64,000 nucleotides of DNA. Source: Thomasclavelia sp047249845. GTDB taxonomy: Bacteria > Bacillota_I > Bacilli_A > Erysipelotrichales > Coprobacillaceae. The position numbers were made by a program, and so were the translations under genes. This document shows positions 59,926 to 64,000 of the stretch, piece by piece (the first letter of the stretch is position 1; every line of letters starts with the position of its first letter). Under the pieces are notes generated by a model that ran no database searches, was not told the origin of the DNA, and was given only the letters and a program-made list of their open reading frames with translations. The DNA is taken from contig NZ_JBKTWO010000012.1 of assembly GCF_047249845.1 (NCBI RefSeq), forward strand, positions 1 to 64,000, read 5' to 3'.

Positions 59926-62526
59926 CTAATTTTTAATTTTGTGAAACAATTTTACTAATTCACAAATAACAGTTGTAGATAAGCATAATACGATACAAAT
60001 ACCCCACTGAATAATATTTAAACGCTGTAATTTAAAAATCATGCTTAATTCAGGAATAGCAATCAAAATTACTTGTAACAACAATCCAGCAGCCAATGCT
60101 CCCCATAAATATGCATTATTAAATAAACTGCGATTAATAATTGATGTTGAACTTTTAACATTAAAAGAATGTACTAATTGGCATCCACATAAAGTAATAA
60201 AAGCCATTGTCATTCCAATCAAATGATCTTGATAATTCCCTATTGCATATGCAATTAGTGTTAATATCCCTATCATTGTCCCTTGCCAAGCAATCGTATA
60301 ACCTAAACCATGAGCAAAAAAATTCTCATCTTTTTGACGGGGTTTTCGCTTCATTACATCAGGCTCACTAGGTTCCATTCCTAAGGCAAAAGCAGGTAAA
60401 CTATCTGTAATTAAATTAACCCACAATAAATGAATTGGTAATAAAGGTACTCCAAAATCTACTGGAGTGAGTAAGGATATTATAGAAGCTCCAAAAATTG
60501 TAATCACTTCACCTATGTTACTTGACAATAAAAACTGGACATCTTTCTTAATATTATCAAAAATGCCACGCCCCTCTTTAATCGACGTAATAATTGTTGC
60601 AAAGTTATCATCAGTTAAAATCATACTAGCAGCTCCTTTAGCTACATCAGTACCTGTAATTCCCATCGCACAACCAATATCAGCAGCTTTCAATGCCGGT
60701 GAATCATTAACACCATCTCCCGTCATTGCAACAACTTTACCTTTAGCTTTCCAAGCCTTGACGATTCTCACTTTATGTTCAGGAGCAACTCTAGCATAAA
60801 CCGAATAGTCTTCTACTTGTTCTGTCAATTGTTGATCAGACATTTTTTCTAACTCACTGCCCATAATTGCTTTTTGACCAGGTTCTAAAATTCCCAAACT
60901 TCTTGCAATCGCACTAGCTGTAATAACATGATCCCCTGTAATCATTATTGTTCTAACGCCTGCACTCTTAGCTTCTACTACCGCCTGCTTAGCCTCATCA
61001 CGAGGCGGATCAATCATCCCTACCATTCCAATGAAAGTAAGATTATTTTCAACAACTTCACTAGTAATCTCAGTTGGTTCTTCTTGCCAATAGCGAATTC
61101 CTAATGCCAATACACGAAGCGCATCATTTGACATCATTTCATTTACTTTAGAAACTTCATTTAGGTCTATATCTTTACATCTACTAAAAATAACATCTGG
61201 TCCACCTTTAGTGATAGAAAGAATTTTTCCTTCATGTTTAACAAATACTGTCATCATTTTCCGATTAGAATCAAATGCCAGTTCATTAAATCTGGGATAC
61301 ATTTTTGCAAGAGCATCTTTAGTAAAACCTTTTTCCAGACTTGCCTTTACTAACGCTGTTTCTGTTGGGTCTCCTACTGAAACCTCTTTTCCTGCCACAT
61401 TACTAATACTTCCATCACTACATAAAGTAAAATAATTTAATAGCTGTATTGTTTCCTCACTACAAGTTTCAAGTGGCTCAACTGCCTGTTTATAACAATA
61501 TGTTTTTATAACCGTCATCTTATTTTGGGTCAACGTCCCTGTTTTATCAGAACATACAATTGATGTACTACCCAAAGTTTCTACCGCTGGCAAACTTTTT
61601 ACTATTGCGTTCTTTTTAACCATTCTTTGTACACTTAAAGCAAGAACTACTGTAACAACTGTTGCCAGTCCTTCTGGAATAGCAGCTACAGCTAAAGCAA
61701 TTGCTGTTTTAAATGCTTCTAAAGCTGTTAATCCTGACAACATTTCCATAAAAAATACTATAATACAAATGACAATACAAAGAATTCCAATTGTTTTTCC
61801 AATCTGATCTAATTGATCTTGAAGTGGAGTATTTTGGCGTTTAGTTTGTTGTAACATTGTAGCTATTTTACCTACTTCATTATCTTCACCAGTAGTTGTT
61901 ACTAAAACTATGCCCCGACCATAAGTAACATTACAAGACGCATGAACCATATTATTTCGCTCTGCTAAAGGAACTTCTTTTTTATTAATAATCTCACTAT
62001 TTTTTTCAACTGGTACACTTTCACCTGTAAGTGCACTTTCATCAACTTTTAAATTAAAAGCCTCAATTAAACGCCCATCACTAGCAATACAATCCCCTGC
62101 TTCTAACACTAATAAATCCCCAGGTACAACTTCACTCGCATCAATGGTAACTGTATTACCATTACGGATAACTTTAGCTTTAGGACTCGCCATTTTCTGT
62201 AAAGCTTCAAGAGCACGCTCAGCGTTATTTTCTTGAACTAAACCCAAAATTGCATTAATAATAACAACAACTACGATAATTACACTATCAATCCATTCAG
62301 TTGGTTCTACTATTATACTAACAATCGCAGCAATAATTAAAATGATCGTTAAAGCATCTTTAAACTGTAAAATAAACCTTAGTAAAAGTGATTGTTTTTT
62401 AGTTTTCTCTAATTCATTAAAACCATACTTTTCAAAACTCTCAGTAACCTGATTATCAGTTAAACCATTTTTTAAATCTGTAGAAAACCTTTCTGCTAGT
62501 TCTTTTACTTCCTGATTATAAAACAT
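59926..62526 (-). CDS. P2-type cation ATPase, calcium/manganese class
   Basis: 866 residues. 'ALTGESVPVEKN' (actuator), 'CSDKTGTLTQNKM' (phosphorylated Asp), 'GDGVNDSPALKAADIG' (hinge), and ten membrane helices. The ion-site motifs 'AAIPEGLATVV' (M4), 'SSNIGEVITIFGAS' (M5) and 'VNLITDSLPAFALG' (M6) match SERCA-like pumps with a complete site II. The leader upstream looks like the manganese-sensing yybP-ykoY riboswitch, so export of manganese is a likely role, in addition to or instead of calcium. Ribosome site aaaaggag. Confidence 0.93.
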   Translation of the reverse strand: MFYNQEVKELAERFSTDLKNGLTDNQVTESFEKYGFNELEKTKKQSLLLRFILQFKDALTIILIIAAIVSIIVEPTEWIDSVIIVVVVIINAILGLVQENNAERALEALQKMASPKAKVIRNGNTVTIDASEVVPGDLLVLEAGDCIASDGRLIEAFNLKVDESALTGESVPVEKNSEIINKKEVPLAERNNMVHASCNVTYGRGIVLVTTTGEDNEVGKIATMLQQTKRQNTPLQDQLDQIGKTIGILCIVICIIVFFMEMLSGLTALEAFKTAIALAVAAIPEGLATVVTVVLALSVQRMVKKNAIVKSLPAVETLGSTSIVCSDKTGTLTQNKMTVIKTYCYKQAVEPLETCSEETIQLLNYFTLCSDGSISNVAGKEVSVGDPTETALVKASLEKGFTKDALAKMYPRFNELAFDSNRKMMTVFVKHEGKILSITKGGPDVIFSRCKDIDLNEVSKVNEMMSNDALRVLALGIRYWQEEPTEITSEVVENNLTFIGMVGMIDPPRDEAKQAVVEAKSAGVRTIMITGDHVITASAIARSLGILEPGQKAIMGSELEKMSDQQLTEQVEDYSVYARVAPEHKVRIVKAWKAKGKVVAMTGDGVNDSPALKAADIGCAMGITGTDVAKGAASMILTDDNFATIITSIKEGRGIFDNIKKDVQFLLSSNIGEVITIFGASIISLLTPVDFGVPLLPIHLLWVNLITDSLPAFALGMEPSEPDVMKRKPRQKDENFFAHGLGYTIAWQGTMIGILTLIAYAIGNYQDHLIGMTMAFITLCGCQLVHSFNVKSSTSIINRSLFNNAYLWGALAAGLLLQVILIAIPELSMIFKLQRLNIIQWGICIVLCLSTTVICELVKLFHKIKN

Positions 62527-62555
62527 CTTTAATCTCTCCTTTTACACTAATCCAA

Positions 62556-62597
62556 AACGAGACTCATATCGTATTTGCATACAATAAAAGTCTCGTT
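62556..62597 (-). terminator. Possible riboswitch-controlled terminator
   Basis: Minus strand aacgagact / agtctcgtt 9-bp stem followed by only TTTT then GG. Its 5' arm overlaps the 3' end of the riboswitch aptamer, so the two folds exclude each other. Confidence 0.6.
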
Positions 62598-62670
62598 GTT
62601 TAATTACGATATGGATATAGCTATCAAATTATGACATCGCAAACCTCAATGGCAAATTACTCCCTTTTAT
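62584..62670 (-). promoter_or_regulatory. Candidate yybP-ykoY (Mn2+) riboswitch aptamer
   Basis: On the minus strand the closing helix ATAAAAG / CTTTTAT encloses GGAGTAAT just inside its 5' arm and AACGAGA just inside its 3' arm, as in yybP-ykoY aptamers (GGGGAGUAG ... GCAAGACC). A small P2 hairpin gcc-attga-ggt follows. The predicted transcription start falls at the first base of the closing helix. Assigned by motif and by the downstream cation pump, not by a covariance search. Confidence 0.68.
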
Positions 62671-62677
62671 ATATACT

Positions 62678-62706
62678 ATTTTATCATCATACATTTTATA
62701 AAGCAA
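62678..62706 (-). promoter_or_regulatory. Promoter of the P-type ATPase transcript
   Basis: Minus strand TTGCTT (62706-62701) - 17 bp - TAAAAT (62683-62678). Confidence 0.72.
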
Positions 62707-62762
62707 ACGTATCTCTACACATTATACCCACCTGATACTTTGTTATTCTATTTATTTTTCAC

Positions 62763-62799
62763 AAAATAAAAAACATTATTTGACGTTTACAATAATGTT
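62763..62799 (-). terminator. Terminator after the CarD-family gene
   Basis: Minus strand aacattatt / aataatgtt 9-bp stem with a 10-nt loop followed by TTTTTTATTTT. Confidence 0.82.
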
Positions 62800-62812
62800 C
62801 ATTTATTAATTA

Positions 62813-63310
62813 TTATTTAATGTGTTCAGCAAAATACTCAATAACTTCATCCTGAGAAACATTTAATACTGCTGCAAACTCCTGATGCAGTAGATCCTCT
62901 GCTTCTTTTTTATACTTTTGCTCTGTTTGACCCAATTGCTTTTTTTGTGAAGATAATAGTTTTTGCTTTGCTTGAAGATTACAAATCAACTGTAATAAAC
63001 CATCACATGTATACTCATTGATCGTTTTTTTGTAATAATCTGTTAGTTGCTTTATATTTTTGTTTTCAATAACTACAGTTTCAATATCAGGAATCTTAGA
63101 TAATAAACTTTTAACTTCCTCTAAAGTAATTAAATGCCTCATATATATTGAAGTATCCACAGGTACATACGTTTTACCATCCATAAAAACAGGATTTAAA
63201 GTATAATATTCTTTTTCACTAGGCTTCTTATTTATATTGATAATACCAATATTTTCAATTCTACAAACCCCTTGCTTTCCATAAATAATTAAATCTCCTT
63301 TTTCATACAC
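62813..63310 (-). CDS. CarD-family transcription regulator
   Basis: 165 residues from a GTG at 63310, which follows aggtgattgt. Begins 'YEKGDLIIYGKQGVCRIENI', the CarD/TRCF-type RNA polymerase interaction domain (1-60); the helical remainder ('YYKKTINEYTCDGLLQLICN') is the DNA-binding part. CarD proteins stabilise open complexes at promoters. The 18-codon longer reading crosses a palindrome and the -10 box, so it is unlikely. TATAAT at 63358-63353 is the probable -10 element. Confidence 0.9.
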   Translation of the reverse strand: MYEKGDLIIYGKQGVCRIENIGIININKKPSEKEYYTLNPVFMDGKTYVPVDTSIYMRHLITLEEVKSLLSKIPDIETVVIENKNIKQLTDYYKKTINEYTCDGLLQLICNLQAKQKLLSSQKKQLGQTEQKYKKEAEDLLHQEFAAVLNVSQDEVIEYFAEHIK

Positions 63311-63328
63311 ACAATCACCTATCCTTCT

Positions 63329-63346
63329 ATTAAGTATATGCTTAAT
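63329..63346. repeat. Near-perfect 18-bp palindrome before the CarD gene
   Basis: ATTAAG-TATATG-CTTAAT directly after the -10 box and before the ribosome site; a candidate operator for autoregulation. Confidence 0.5.
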
Positions 63347-63428
63347 ATATTTATTATACCACATAATAAAACCATATATACAAATTCATCATCAATCAAG
63401 CAAATATTATTAATCATAAAAGCATAAT

Positions 63429-64000
63429 TTAAACATTTTTTAAGATATTTTTTAATTTAATTAATCGTTTTTTTAAACCATCACTAGAAATAAACTGACT
63501 AACAAACCTTTCAAATTCATCCTCATTTTTTTCAGTTACTAAAATAAAATAACACAAATATAATAAAGGAATATCACCAGAAATTACATTAAGATTACTT
63601 CTTGTAGTATCTTCATATAGTATATAGGCATATTTTTTTATTAAATGATAATATTGTTTTAATTTACTATCAACTTCTTGTAATGTTTTTAAATTTAAAT
63701 ATTTAAGCATACTAATAATATTTTTAAAATTACCCTGACTAGCTTTTTGAGCTCCCAATTTTTTTATAAAAAAACTAATTAAATCAATAAATTCAGGACT
63801 CTTGATTTTAAATACATTTAACGATTCTTTATCCAGTTTAGCATTTAAATATGATAACATTAATTGATTTTTATAAGCAAAAATCTCATTTTTGATTCGT
63901 AAAAATTCTTCATCAGCCAATTCCAATAAACTAGCTAAACGAGAAAAACTTCTTTTAATATCATATGGAATTTCTTCTTGTGACTTATAACCTAAATCAT
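63429..64000 (-). CDS. Unknown protein, N-terminus outside the window
   Basis: The frame is open from its stop at 63429 to the window edge without an in-frame ATG, so the gene is cut. At least 190 residues, helical and lysine/leucine-rich, reading 'KRSFSRLASLLELADEEF' near the visible N-terminus and ending 'KKRLIKLKNILKNV'. No cysteine or catalytic motif visible and no family recognised. A TTG at 63926 could start a 165-residue form, but it lacks a ribosome site. It precedes the CarD gene on the same strand. Confidence 0.6.
   Translation of the reverse strand, partial: DLGYKSQEEIPYDIKRSFSRLASLLELADEEFLRIKNEIFAYKNQLMLSYLNAKLDKESLNVFKIKSPEFIDLISFFIKKLGAQKASQGNFKNIISMLKYLNLKTLQEVDSKLKQYYHLIKKYAYILYEDTTRSNLNVISGDIPLLYLCYFILVTEKNEDEFERFVSQFISSDGLKKRLIKLKNILKNV

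Noticed and set aside
60467..60799. 110-codon plus-strand frame within the P-type ATPase
   Set aside because: Antisense shadow; the sense strand carries the conserved hinge motif.
1..64000. CRISPR arrays, insertion sequences, prophage genes or integrases
   Set aside because: No direct-repeat arrays with spacers, transposase motifs or phage structural genes were seen anywhere in the window.

Overview
This is an AT-rich chromosomal core segment from a spore-forming member of the Bacillota. My best placement is the Erysipelotrichia (Coprobacillus/Thomasclavelia-like gut bacteria). That placement is an inference from the base composition, the compact operons and the mix of Bacillus-type sporulation genes with a reduced gene set. 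No rRNA, prophage, insertion sequence or CRISPR array is visible. One tRNA (Arg-TCT) is present. Most genes lie on the minus strand, so they are best read from right to left.

The dominant pattern is a contracted version of the Bacillus subtilis gene order. Right to left it runs: rnhC / cvpA-mutS2-uvrC-gerE (42-48 kb); murI-gerM-ysnB-tRNA (37-39.4 kb); ysoA-like TPR gene-tig-lon-engB (27.7-33 kb); spoVID-like-ysxE-like, T-box, valS (22.3-27.7 kb); a SpoIIB-like SPOR protein-radC-mreC-mreD-minC-minD-spoIVFA-spoIVFB-rplU-prp-rpmA-obg (14.2-21.8 kb); ruvA-ruvB-comEA-comEC-holA (4.6-9.7 kb); hemW and hrcA-grpE (0-3.5 kb). Genes expected in this order but absent include mreB, folC, the hem cluster, clpX, gpr, spoIIP, lepA and spo0B. 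Lineage-specific genes sit in the seams: a MerR-regulated operon with a serine hydrolase and a short UvrA paralogue (9.9-14 kb), two tandem small peptides with Gly-Gly motifs (21.9-22.2 kb), a LysR/YeiH pair with an AraC regulator (33.3-36.6 kb), a decayed MerR-like gene (41.3-41.9 kb) and a fused L-serine dehydratase (3.4-4.7 kb).

The right-hand part (48-64 kb) holds smaller units: lspA-rluD-comEB; a hemolysin III family protein divergent from a DUF1836 protein; a folate/methionine operon (metF, a free-standing MetH activation domain, a short MetH); an orphan solute-binding lipoprotein next to a dCache-GGDEF-EAL protein; a P-type cation ATPase behind a leader that looks like the yybP-ykoY manganese riboswitch; a CarD-type regulator; and a gene cut by the window edge.

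Regulation is unusually legible. Two CIRCE elements bracket a consensus hrcA promoter. There is a valine-type T-box, an L21 leader, a MerR-type promoter with a 19-bp spacer, and a methionine-operon promoter embedded in the preceding terminator. The most noteworthy candidates for something undescribed are the tandem Gly-Gly peptides, a VanY-family protein whose whole zinc site has been replaced, and the MerR/hydrolase/short-UvrA operon. No clearly new multi-gene defence system was seen.
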